Shown one piece after another: positions 51,621 to 64,000 of a DNA stretch of 64,000 nt. The DNA comes from Eulemur rufifrons (taxonomy: Eukaryota; Chordata; Mammalia; Primates; Lemuridae). A program made the translations under genes and the position numbers. Location of the stretch: contig NC_090989.1 of NCBI RefSeq assembly GCF_041146395.1, forward strand, positions 119,969,501 to 120,033,500. The letters run 5' to 3'. The notes beneath the pieces were generated by a model. That model saw only the letters and a list, made by a program, of their open reading frames with translations. It did no database searches and was not told where the DNA came from. How positions within the stretch are numbered: position 1 is the stretch's first letter; the number at the start of each line of letters is the position of its first letter.

Positions 51621-51915
51621 CTGCTGGATGAGGTGGCTCAGTCCTGTAATCCTGGCACTCTGGGAGGCCAAGCCGGGAGGATCGCTTGAGGTCAGGAGTT
51701 CAAGACCAGCCTGAACAAGAGTTGAGACCCCGTCTCCACTAAAAATAGAAGACATTAGCCAGGTGTGGTGGCAACACCTGTAGTCGCAGCTACTTGGGAG
51801 GCTGAGGTAGGAGGATCGCTTGAGCCCAGGAGTTTGAGGTTGCTGTGAGCTAGGTTGATGCCATGGCACTCTAGCCTGGGTGACAGAGCAAGACTCTGTC
51901 TCAAAAAAAAAAAAA
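51621..51915 (+). mobile_element. Alu, sense
   Basis: A dimer without the long lemur linker, with an A tail, flanked by AAAAAGGAGGGCTA (51607-51620 and 51916-51929). Confidence 0.95.
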
Positions 51916-51929
51916 AAAAAGGAGGGCTA

Positions 51930-52897
51930 TAAAATGGTAGCTAGAAGAAAATGGAGTTACAGATTTTTTTTCTGTCAAAGGATGGGAGATATATTTGAGC
52001 TGTGTGTATGCTGAAGAGAAAGATCCATAAGCTTCACGGAAGCAGGAACTAGTGGCCAAAGCCCCAGTGAAGGGATTAGTCTCAGAGGAAGGTGGACACC
52101 TTTCCCAGTGAGACAGGAGGAAAGAAATCAATGGGATAAATTTATAGATGGAAGAAGAATTTAAGGGATTCTTTCTCCCTTGAAATCTTCAATTTTTCAC
52201 AGTGAAACTGAAGGCAAAATTATCTATTAAAGTTTGGGGGGTAGAAGTGCTATGGGATTCCAGAAGATAGTAAAAATCCGAAATAGATGCTAATGGAAAT
52301 AAGGAGGAATCTGATTAGCAACAGGCAAAAGTAGAGAGAGATCCTGATGTAGGAGTAGGGATGGTAACGGTTGGATTGATCCAGGGCTTCTCATGAAAAA
52401 GAACATGGCAAGAGATTCAAGAGTAAGAGTGATAAGCCCTCACAGAATTATGAGGTAATATGTTTATTGCCTAAATGATGTTGAACAGAAAAGAGCAAAG
52501 GAGAGAAAAGTCTCTCAGCAATTTACTAAAGATCTCCCATTAGGATGACATCTGTTTGTGCAATAAGCTTCGACTCTAATCATTAAATTAGTCAACAAAT
52601 ATTTCACTGCATATTAGTGGACACTTCATTAAATCATTTGAGATGTAGAAGGTGTATTTCTTCATCAGCCTCTTTCAAAAGTTGACAGAGATAAAACTGC
52701 CTCTATTAACTTTAAGCAAAATAAATATGAAGACAAAAAAATTTCAAGGAAGAAAATCCTAATTTTTTTCACAAAAACGCAATACTTTATTTTTACTTAT
52801 TTTATTGCTATAGGAAATTTAGCAATAAAGGCCAATATTTTTTTTAAAAGTTTGGTTATAAATATATTTTCATTTTAGATATAAGAATGGCTAACAA
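51930..52897. other. Upstream intron stretch with possible L2 remains
   Basis: Purine-rich segments at 51960-52500 resemble antisense L2, weakly. No gene. Confidence 0.4.
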
Positions 52898-53455
<558 letters not shown>

Positions 53456-54235
53456 AACAACACATGTTGGCGTGGATGTGGAGAGACAGGAACACTCATA
53501 CACTGCTGGTGGGACTGCAAACTAGTGCAACCCCTGTGGAAAGCATTATGGAGGTATCTTAAACAGATTCAAGTAGACCTGCCATTTGACCCAGCAATCC
53601 CATTATTGGGCATATACCCAAGGGAAAAAAGGTCATTCTTTAACAAAGACACATGTACCCGAATGTTTATAGCAGCACAATTCACAATAGCAAAGATGTG
53701 GAAACAACCCAAATGCCCATCAATACATGATTGGATTAGTAAGCTGTGGTATATGTATACCATGGAATATTACTCAGCTATAAGGAATAATGAAGATACA
53801 ACATCTCTATGGTTCTCCTGGAGAAAGTTGGAACCCATTATATTAAGTGAAGTATCCCAAGAATGGAAAAACAAGCATCACATGTACTCACCAGAAAATT
53901 GGTTTCCCTGATCATCACCTAAATACACATCTGGGAACGACACCAATTGGATATCAGATTGAGGTGGGGGGGGGTGGGGGAGGGGATGGGTGTATGCCTA
54001 CACAATGAGTGCATTGCGCACCGTTTGGGGAATGGTAACGCTTGAAGGTGCTGACTCGGGAAGGGGGGGTGGGGAAGGGAGGGATATATACCTACATGAT
54101 GGGTGCAACGCGTACTATCTGGGGAACAGACACGCCTGGAGCTCTGACTTGGGGGGAAAGGCGGTACATGGGCAACGTATGTAACCTGCACGTCTGTATC
54201 CCCCATAACAATAAGATGAAATAAAAACAAAAAAA
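53456..54235 (+). mobile_element. Young L1 3' end with intact ORF2 C-terminus
   Basis: This 5'-truncated L1 starts at about CAACACATGTTGGCGTGG. An open frame at 53525-53911 encodes the last 128 residues of ORF2 (WKALWRYLKQIQVDLPFDPA ... KHHMYSPENWFP, stop). It is followed by a 3' UTR with a G-rich tract and two related TGCCTACACAATGAGTGCA / ACCTACATGATGGGTGCA units, then AATAAA and an A-rich end. It sits directly on the A tail of the Alu trimer. Confidence 0.95.
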
Positions 54236-54291
54236 CAATGACACCAATTTTGCAAAAATTTTCTAGGGAATAAATTGGAATAGAATACTTG

Positions 54292-54320
54292 TCAATAAAT
54301 AAATAAATAAATAAATAAAT
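54292..54320. repeat. (AAAT)n microsatellite
   Basis: Seven AAAT units, next to a small antisense Alu monomer. Confidence 0.95.
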
Positions 54321-54342
54321 TTTCATTTTATTGTTATTTATT

Positions 54343-54464
54343 TTTTATAGAGACAAGATCTTGCTATGTTGTCCAGGCTGGACCTGAACTCCTGGGCTCA
54401 AGTAACCCTCTGCCTCAGTCTCCCAAGTACCTGGGACTATAGGCGTGTACCACTCTGCCTGGCT
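54343..54464 (-). mobile_element. Alu monomer fragment, antisense
   Basis: GAGACAAGATCTTGCTATGT, GGACCTGAACTCCTGGGCTC and CTGGGACTATAGGCGTG, one arm only. Confidence 0.88.
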
Positions 54465-56269
54465 TTATAAATATATTTTTTAAAAGCAGCAGCCTTCAAA
54501 TAATAAGAACAAAGAGAAAATCCTGGTACAAGAATCACATTAATTATTAAGCTACAGTATTTTTCAATTCTAAAATACATTTTTTTAAATCTCTATGGGC
54601 CAGGCAGAATTGTGACATGGTTGTCATTTACTGACACCTTCTAGTAAGATCAAGAAAACACCACCATAAAAAGCACGCAGAATGACTTGGCAAAAAATTC
54701 CCAAAGGCCATTGCAGAACACTCTTTTAAGAAATGCTTCATCGCCAAATACTCTTGATGGCATAGAGGATGATACTGTGGGAGAAAATACGAACATAGAT
54801 GGTTCTAAATTGAAAAGTTATTTTTAAGAGTATCTGAATTGAAGAAATTCTAGAAATATTTTAACCAATTTTCCCTATATTTTATTTATATATGCACAAG
54901 AGTGATATGTAATTTAAATATCTGTCAACATAAGTCTAATAGAGCTCTTTTGATAAGTAAAAAAATTCTAAATAAGCATATAATAAAGAGTATTTTACAA
55001 TCTTATATATGATAAAAAATATGGTAAAATTTTTCTATTAGTCTAAGTGTCTGTTATAGCCTGCTTTCTACCCCTGATACAATAGACTTCTTGGGAAATT
55101 ATAACTATTCTGAATGTTTATATTTATTCCATCTTCGGTCTTGTTGCATGCTGCCTGCCCCCACCCCTCAGGCCTTTTGTCTCTCCTGGTTCTTTAATCC
55201 CTGAAAAGCACCAGAGTCTGTTTTCCCAATTTCTAGCTAAGTGGTTCATATGCATCTTCAGAGTTCATTCAACAAATATTTATTAAGTATTTACTATCAC
55301 TTCCACTGTAAGCAGATTACAATTACCCTAACAAGTACTTTCCAGTGGCTCCTAGAAAACTCCTCCACAGTAAACTGCTATATGGCAATCCCTGATGAAA
55401 TGGACCTTTTGTGAAACAAAGGTTCAAAAGCAGAAGACAAGAAAGTTAGGAGGGAGCAGAACTGGATTTTCAAAGATGAGAGCCTTACCAGGTGAAGAGG
55501 ATTGGACTAAGCCTTGTAAGCAAAAGGAAATTCTACAAAGGCACAGAGATATGAAAAGGCTTGTGTGTTTGGAGAATTATAACGAATTTGGTATTGCTGA
55601 AGTTAAAAAATTAAAAAATGAAGTATGAGTTTTATAGATCTGTTCCAAACAATAAGAACAAGAAACAAGAATGCAAATTCCATCTTTAAAAACCTAGGAG
55701 ACACCTGTAACCCCAAATCACTATGTATGAAGACAGAAAAGGGAAGCGAGAATGGTAAATGACTTAGCAGAGTAGGGATACTGATGGCAAGCAAACCAAT
55801 TCATCCTGCACAACCCCCAAAAGGCTGAGGTTTGGTGGTAGCAGGTACTACAGAAAATTGGGTAAGATAGAAGATTGAATACAGAGGGACTTGTTTGAAA
55901 GTCTGCAAAGGAATAGTTAGACCTCCTTACTCCTATTTGAGAAACCCAGAAAATCATCCCTCTTTCACCCTGCTGAGACAGGAAAAAACTGTTTATTTGC
56001 TGAGAGGAAAAAACTGAACCAGAAAAGTATCAACACCAGGGGCAACAGATGGAGGGTAGTAAAATATTAAAGTAAAGCAGGTCCATGTCAACAGAAACCA
56101 GGCTTATTACCTCCAGCTCTTAGTTCCCACTGTGGATTAAAGAATTCTTTTCTGGAGAAATAGAAATCTCATCTAACTACATCATCACCTCACAGTGAAG
56201 CCCATGATAAATTGATAAATGCTGCCCATGAACACATAGCTTCCTTTCAGCTTTTTAGAACCTCACTTT
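54465..56269. other. Upstream intron stretch, no gene seen
   Basis: AT-rich. A short L2-like 3' end near 55262-55300 (TTCAACAAATATTTATTAAG). The purine-rich part at 55395-55970 may be an old L2 body; the 77-codon frame within it shows no family. Confidence 0.45.
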
Positions 56270-58735
56270 TATTTTAAATCAACTTTATTGATATATAATT
56301 TACATACAATAAAAATACATGTTAAGTGTATAGTCCAATGAAATTTGACAAGAACAATGTAACCATTGCCTTTAAAAAGAATATTTCCATCACCCTAAAA
56401 CTATACCTATGCCCTTTCCCAGTCAATTCCCCTCGCCCACAACATCCAACAACCTCTGATCTGATTTCTCATTACTACAGATAAATTTTGCCAGTTCTAG
56501 ATCTTCATATGAATAGAACCATGCAATATATATACTTTTCTGTCTGGTTTCTCTCATTTAGCACATGACTTGAGATTCATCCATGTTATTGCATGTATCA
56601 GTTATGCATTCCTTTTTACTGCTGAGTAGGTATTCCACTGTATGAATTTATCAAAATTTGCTTTATCTATCTGCCAGTTAATGAACATTTGGGTTGTTCC
56701 CAGTTTGAGTGATTACAAATTAAAGCTACTATGAACATTCAAATAAAAGTCTTTTTGTAGATATGTGTTCATTTCTTTTGGGATAATTAGCAATGGAATT
56801 ACTGAGCCATGATAAGTGTACATTTAACTTCATAAGAACCTACAAAACTGTTTTCCAAAGTGGTTCTACCATTTTACACTCTTATCAGCAACACTTGAGA
56901 GCTCTAGTGGCTCTGCATCCTTTCAGATACTTGTCAGTTTCTTTTATTTTAGCCATTTAGTGAGTATGAAGTGGTATCCTACTGTGGATTTAATTTGCAT
57001 TTCTCTGATGACTAATGATGTTGAGCATATTTTCATATGCTTATTAGAAATTCATATATATCTTCTTTTGTGAAGTGTCTATTCAAATGTTTTGGGATGT
57101 CTTTTATTATTGAATTCTAAGAGTTCCTTATAAATTTTAGATACAGATATCATCTCCTGGTCTGTGGCTTCTCTTTCCATTTCCTTAGCAGCAGCTTTTG
57201 AAGAATAGGAGGTTTTAATCCTACTAATTAATTTTCATCAATCCAATTAATCAATTTCTCTTTATAGTTAATACATTTGTATACCATCTTAAGATCTTTG
57301 CCTATCCTAAGGTCATGAAGATTTTTTATGGTTTTATAGTTTCAGCTTTTATGTTTAAGACTATAATCTATTTTGAATTAATTTTTACTTATGTTACAAA
57401 GTTGAATTTGAACATCATCCAGCACTATTTGTTCAAAGACTATTCTGTCCCCACTGGATCATGCTGGAGTTTTTGTTGAAAAGCAAATAACCATATATAT
57501 GCGTATAATTCTAGATTCTCTATTCTTTTGTCTATATATATACACAATACCATCCTATCTTAATTACTGTAGCTTTATAGTAAGTCTTAAAATAGTAATG
57601 TATACCTTCCTCCCCCCTCCCCCCCAGAATTGTTTTGACTATTCTAGGTCTTTTGCACTTCCACATAAATGTTGGAACCAGTTTGCCAATTTTTATACAG
57701 AAAGCTTGCTGGAATTTTGATCAGAATTTCATTTAATTTAAATTGCCATTTGGTGGCAATAAAGTTTTCTTTTTCTTTTCTTTTTTTTTTTTTTTTTTGA
57801 GACAGAGTCTCATTGTGTTGCCCTGAGTAGAATGCAGTGGCTTCATGGTAGCTCACCGCAGCCTCAAACACCTGGGCTCAAGCAATCCTCCTGCCTCAGC
57901 TTCCCAGTAGCTGGGACTATGGGCGTGTACTACCACATCCAGCTAATTTTTCTATTTTTAGTGGAGACAGGGTCTCACTCTTGCTCAGGCTGGTCTCAAA
58001 CTCCTGAGCTCAAGCAATCCTCCCGCCTCGGCTTCCCAGAGTGCTAGGATTACAGGTGTGTGCCACCACGCCTGGCCTGGAGATCTTAACAATATCAAAT
58101 CTTCAATCCACAAGCATGGTATATCTCTCCATTTATTTCAATACTCTTTAATTTCTCAGCAATGTTTGCAGTACTTTCACTAAATTTATTCCCAAATATT
58201 TCATGTTTTCATGCTAATGTAAATAGTATTGTTATTTTAATTTCCTTTTCCACATTGTTGCTGGAATATAGAAATACAGTTGACTGACCTTGTCATTTGA
58301 GACCTTGCTAAATTATTATAGGTTTTTTTTTTTTTTTTTTTGTAAATTCCTTGGTATTTTCTATATACTCATGTCATCTGGGAATAAAGACAGTTTTACT
58401 TTTTCCTTTCCAATCTTTACTGCCTTACTGCCTTTTGCACTGACTAGGAGTTTCAATACGGAAAAGAAGTAATGAATTTAGGAACCCTTGCAGCTGATCT
58501 TAGGGAAAAAGTATTCAGTTTTTCACCATTAAATATGATGATAGCCATAGGTTTTTTTGTAGATATTCATGATCAAGTTGAGAGAGTTCCTTTCTATTTA
58601 CAGTTTGTTGAGAGTTTAAAAAAATCTCATATGGGTATATAAGTTTATCAAATACTTTTTCTGCATCTATTCAGATGATCATATAATTTTTATCATTTCT
58701 TTTGTTAATGTGGTAGAATAGGGTGTGAGAGCTAA
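56270..58735 (-). mobile_element. Old L1 (L1M-type) 3' UTR and ORF2, antisense, split by an Alu
   Basis: Antisense order: 3' UTR (TCAACTTTATTGATATATAA), then ORF2 C-terminus ('GAATTACTGAGCCATGATAA', 'ATTTGCATTTCTCTGATGAC') and further ORF2 ('GCATCTATTCAGATGATCAT' near 58663). The Alu at 57770-58078 interrupts it. No intact frame. Confidence 0.85.
57770..58078 (-). mobile_element. Alu, antisense, inside old L1
   Basis: Poly(T)/TTTTC head then GAGACAGAGTCTCATTGTGT, through CACCACGCCTGGCC. Complete, without the long linker. Confidence 0.95.
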
Positions 58736-60462
58736 ATTCACAATTAGGAAGGCAAGACTTAGTGTTTAAAATTAACAATGAATTAGCAATGTATTAATAT
58801 ATGCATTTAGAAGATAAACAGGAGAAATAGCTAAGAAAAATTGACAGTGGTTGTCTCTGAGGAGCAGGACTAGTTGGGAGTAGAAATTGATATTTTTAAA
58901 AAGCGTTTTGGAATTTTTTGACACTTTAAACATAATATATAATATTTAGTAATAAATTTTAAAAATTAAAAATAGGCTCTAAGGACATATGGCAATGAAG
59001 CTGGGGGCTGATTATTAACTGTGTGCTAGGATAGCTAGGGGGCAAGGGTGCAGGGGAGATGAATTCAGCTTCGGGCATGGGTTGTTTCGGTGGAACATTC
59101 TGGAGAAGATACTCCCCATGCAGTTGGATATACTTGTTAGTTAGAGACAGGAACTGAAGATAAAGATCTGGGAGGAAGCACCAGATAAAGGTTTTATATC
59201 TACAAGAGTGGATGAGACTGAGCAAGCATAGGGTGAAAAAAGGGTCGAGGACAAAACTCTGAGGAAGGCTGGCAAGGTAGAAGACAGTGAATTTTCAAAG
59301 GCAGGTGGAGAACCAGCCAAATATGTCACAGAAATCAAGAGAGAAGAGTGTTTCATTCTTTCAACATGCTGAATTCCAAAGATTTTGTCTACAACAAAAT
59401 TAGACAAAATTTATCTCTAACAAAAATTAGAGCTATACTTTGCTTTTATAGGTGTCTCTCCCTAATTTCATGGAGAAACTTGGGAAGTTAATAAAATCTT
59501 AAACATTAATGTTATGACAGAAAATAGAGAACGGTCTTACACATATTTTTATGTTGCTATTTATTTGTTCCATTTCAGGAAACATCTGGAGCAGAGTGTA
59601 TGAGGTAAAGAAATTCCATTGCTTATCTCAGCTAATGAAAGGGTTCAAGAAGAAATGATCAACATAAATCATAGACACAAGAGAGAATTGGTTGAATATC
59701 TATGTCACTAAGGTGGGCATTTGAAGAGTAAGACTGGAATAAATTGTAAAATTGTCTTGAAAACTTTTTATTTAACAGAGCACACAAGGTGTGATGATTC
59801 AGAAATAATGAGTCATTTAAGAGTGATAAAACTATAACTGTGCCTGGAAAACACAGGCAATCTTGGGTGGATGACTCAGTATGGAAACTGCTTCTAAGAG
59901 AACAGTTTAGAATAATACAAAACATATACCATTAGATCTAAATGTGAGATTAAAAAAAAAGAGACCTGGACTATTTTATTTTTTGTGTTCATTTCAAAAA
60001 TAGTTGAGAAAATAAATTAAGAAATTTCTTACAAGGGAAGATTCCTGATGCTCAAAGAAATTGTATACATGAGTATGAAAGAATATTTAATGGTTTAGGT
60101 TTAAGCTAATGTCTGAATGAGACTAAGAGTAATGTAAGAACATTTTAGCTGCAGGCCGAATTTGAACATATGGGAATTAGGACGTGCTTAAAAACTTACT
60201 TTTAGTTTAACTGCAGTGGAGAAACAGCCAAGACGGCTGAGGGGAAAAAAGCACCAGGTGGGCAGTCAGGAGCTCCTGGTCCCAGCTTCTGCTTTTGTAC
60301 TGACCAGCTCAGTAACTTGGTCAAGTCACTTCCCTCACTGGGAATTCATCTTCTCTTCAGAAAAAACAGGATGAAAGATGGCTTTGGGATCTGGAAAACA
60401 GGAGAAAAGCAAAATTTGGGTTTTTTTGGTTTGAATTAGGAAAAGGCTGTAATTTTGTTCTT
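58736..60462. other. Upstream stretch with old repeats
   Basis: Old L1 3' UTR-like patch at 58840-58960 (GTGGTTGTCTCTGAGGAGCA), L2-like patch at about 59000-59400, MIR at 60268-60385. No gene seen. Confidence 0.5.
60268..60385 (+). repeat. MIR SINE fragment
   Basis: GAGCTCCTGGTCCCAGCTTC, TCAGTAACTTGGTCAAGTCA and CTTCCCTCACTGGGAATTCA, then ACAGGATGAAAGATGG. Confidence 0.75.
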
Positions 60463-61938
<1,476 letters not shown>

Positions 61939-61952
61939 CTGACAAGTTCATT

Positions 61953-62253
61953 ATTTATTTATTTATTTATTTTGACATAGCATCTCACTCTGTTGCCTGG
62001 GCTAGAGTGTCATGGCATCAGCCTAGCTCACAGCAACCTCAAAGTCCTGGGCTCAAGCGATCCTCCTGCCTCAGCCTCCCGAGTAGCTGAGACTATGGTT
62101 GCATGCCACCAGGCCCAGCTAGTTTTTTCTATTTTTAGTAGAGACGAGGGTCTTGCTCTTGCTCAGGCTGGTCTCAAACTCCTGACCCCAAACGATCCTC
62201 CTGCCTCAGCCTTCCAGAGTGCTAGGATTATGGGCATGAGCCACCACGCCTAG
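61953..62253 (-). mobile_element. Alu, antisense, with (ATTT)n tail
   Basis: An ATTT-repeat tail (61953-61972), then the Alu from GACATAGCATCTCACTCTGT to CACCACGCCTAG. A 14-bp duplication CTGACAAGTTCATT flanks it (61939-61952 and 62254-62267). Confidence 0.96.
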
Positions 62254-62267
62254 CTGACAAGTTCATT

Positions 62268-62650
62268 TTGATACAAGAGAGCAGAGAAGGTCTTTAAAGG
62301 CCAAGTGGGCAGTTCTAGAGGATGGCCAGGAACCTGATGTAGGAGGAGGAGGTTAGGCGGAAAAAATTTGTTTGTATGGATGGAATTAATGACTGTAGAA
62401 ATAAGATACACTGGAAAAAGAAAAAGAGTGAGGAGAAAGAAATACAAAGAGGAAAACAAAGATCACAGCTAGAGGTAGGATCATTGTGAACATTTTTGGA
62501 AATATCCTTTTGGGCTTTAAATATACATATACATATACATATAAAAAGACATGGAGATTTTTGTGTATATTTTTTTTAAACAGAAGTGAGATTAAATTAT
62601 CATTTGTTTTTTCTACTTAGTATAGAGAAATTCCTTTTTATGAAAATTAA
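62268..62650. other. Short stretch with an (ATACAT)n tract
   Basis: Contains the hexamer-like repeat ATACATATACATATACAT at about 62521-62542. Otherwise nothing recognised. Confidence 0.6.
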
Positions 62651-62654
62651 AATC

Positions 62655-63053
62655 CTTTTCCAGTTCTCTGAGACAATTCATTAGATTGTTTATTTGTGAT
62701 CTGTCTTTGGATATAGGCATTTATGGATATAAATTTTCCTCTCAGGACTGCTTTAGCTGTGTCCTACAGATTTTGATAATTTGTGTCTCCTTTACCATTT
62801 AGTTCAAACAATCTTTTGATTTCCATCTTGATTTCCTCCTTAATGCAATAATCGTTCAGCAGAAGGTTGTTTAGTTTCCATGACTTCATGTAAAGATGAG
62901 AGTTTCTGTTGATTTCTAATTTTATTCCACTGTGGGCTGAGAAGATGCATGGTATAATTTCTATTTTTAAAAATTTTTTGAGACATGCTTTGTGGCCTAG
63001 GATATGGGCACTCTTCGAGAATGTCTCATGAGCTGATGAGAAAAACTTATATT
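62655..63053 (-). mobile_element. L1 inverted 5' segment (twin-priming product)
   Basis: The minus strand encodes an ORF2 piece ([20 protein letters not shown], preceded by [17 protein letters not shown]). It ends abruptly at about 63053, where a sense L1 begins, as expected of a 5'-inverted insertion. Confidence 0.85.
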
Positions 63054-64000
63054 CCATGCTTATGGGTTGGCAGAATCAACATTGTTAAAATGTCTCTACT
63101 ACCCAAAGTGATCTACAGATTCAATGCAATCCCTATTAAAATACCAACATCATTTTTCACAGATCTAGAAAAAATAATTTTACGCTTCGTATGGAACCAG
63201 AGAAGACCCCATATAGCAAAAGCAATCTTAAGCAAAAAGAACAAATTGGGAGGCATCAATTTACCAGACTTCAAGCCATATTACAAGGCTATAGTAACTA
63301 AAACAGCATGGTACTGGCACAAGAACAGAGACATAGACCAATGGAACAGAACTGAGAACCCAGATATAAAACCATCCTCATATAGCCAGCTAATCTTTGA
63401 CAAAGCAGACAAAAATATACACTGGGGAAAAGAATCCTTATTCAATAAATGGTACTGGAAAAACTGGATAGCCACACGTAGAAGACTGAAACAGGATCCG
63501 CACCTTTCCCCTCTCAGAAAAATCAACTCACGGTGGATAACAGACTTAAACCTAAGGCATGAAACTGTAAGAATTCTAGAAGAAAATGTTGGAAAAACTC
63601 TTACAGACATTGGCCTAGGCAAAGAACTTGTGAAGAAGATCCCAAAGGCAATCACAGCAACAACAAAAATAAACAAATGGGACTTGATCAAATTAAAAAG
63701 CTCTGTACAGCCAAAGAAACTATCATGAGAGCAAACAGACAACCTACAGAATGGGAGAAAATATTCTCACGTTACACATCTGATAAAGGACTGATAACTA
63801 GAATCTATACAGAACTCAGGAAAATTAGTAAGAAAAAAATCAAACAACCCTATCGAAAAGTGGGCAAAGGACATAAACAGAAACTTTTCAAAAGAAGATA
63901 GACTAATGGCTAACATATGAAAAAAATGCTCAACATCTCTAATCATCAGGGAAATGCAAATCAAAACCACGATGAGGTATCACTTATCTCCACTGAGAAT
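63054..64000 (+). mobile_element. L1 ORF2 C-terminal part, sense, continuing past the right edge
   Basis: An open frame from about 63060 to 63728 encodes the reverse transcriptase tail and C-terminal domain ([40 protein letters not shown]). A frameshift near 63700 then moves the reading to the next frame ([20 protein letters not shown]). It is younger than the copy at 800-4830. Its 3' end is outside the window. Confidence 0.93.

Noticed and set aside
53525..53911. A 128-codon open frame as a host gene
   Set aside because: It is the ORF2 C-terminus of a 5'-truncated L1.
62985..63728. A 247-codon open frame as a host gene
   Set aside because: It is L1 ORF2 (reverse transcriptase tail and C-terminal domain) fused to a few codons of the inverted segment.

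Overview
The window is vertebrate, and specifically primate, nuclear DNA, most likely from a lemur (strepsirrhine). Two repeat signatures support this. The young dimeric Alu elements begin like 7SL-derived Alu but carry 'ATCCTAGCACTCTGGG', a long A/T-rich linker ('GGACAACTAAAA' followed by a TA run) and a right arm reading 'TTGCTGTGAGCTAGGCTGACGCC'. The young L1 copies share a 3' UTR with a G-rich tract and a 'TGCCTACACAATGAGTGCA' segment. The species call is inference from these signatures; no search was run.

The one gene is PPP2R3A, which encodes the B''-alpha regulatory subunit of protein phosphatase 2A (PR130 and PR72). It lies on the minus strand. In transcription order the window holds: the large PR130-specific coding exon (43570-45639, ATG at 45564, 665 codons); the alternative PR72 first exon (28797-28928 coding, 44 codons) with its presumed internal promoter just upstream; and three shared exons, A (24499-24765, 89 codons), B (16859-16962) and C (13007-13109). 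All have AG/GT boundaries and phases that join without frameshift. They cover 823 residues of PR130. The EF-hand catalytic-subunit-binding core lies beyond the low-coordinate edge, and the 5' non-coding PR130 exon(s) and promoter lie beyond the high-coordinate edge.

The rest is intronic or upstream sequence dominated by retroelements. Positions 1-4830 are a nested L1 complex: two head-to-head L1 fragments, with a third L1 inserted into the second and carrying about 400 bp of non-L1 DNA as an apparent 3' transduction. Positions 4.8-13 kb hold Alus, old antisense L1 and old repeats. Positions 13-45 kb hold the exons, with Alus, L2, MIR, MER20/MER2-type DNA transposons and one short L1 3' end. 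Positions 45.6-64 kb, upstream of the large exon, hold L2, L1 and Alus, including a three-unit Alu next to an L1 3' end, and a twin-primed (5'-inverted) L1 at the right edge.

I found no RNA gene, CRISPR array, prokaryotic operon or new enzymatic system. The most notable observations are the nested 3' transduction, a very short poly(A) retroposon (about 16 nt plus tail) with a perfect 15-bp target duplication, the Alu trimer, conserved G-quadruplex-prone L1 3' UTRs, and a perfect MEF2-type site upstream of the PR72 start.
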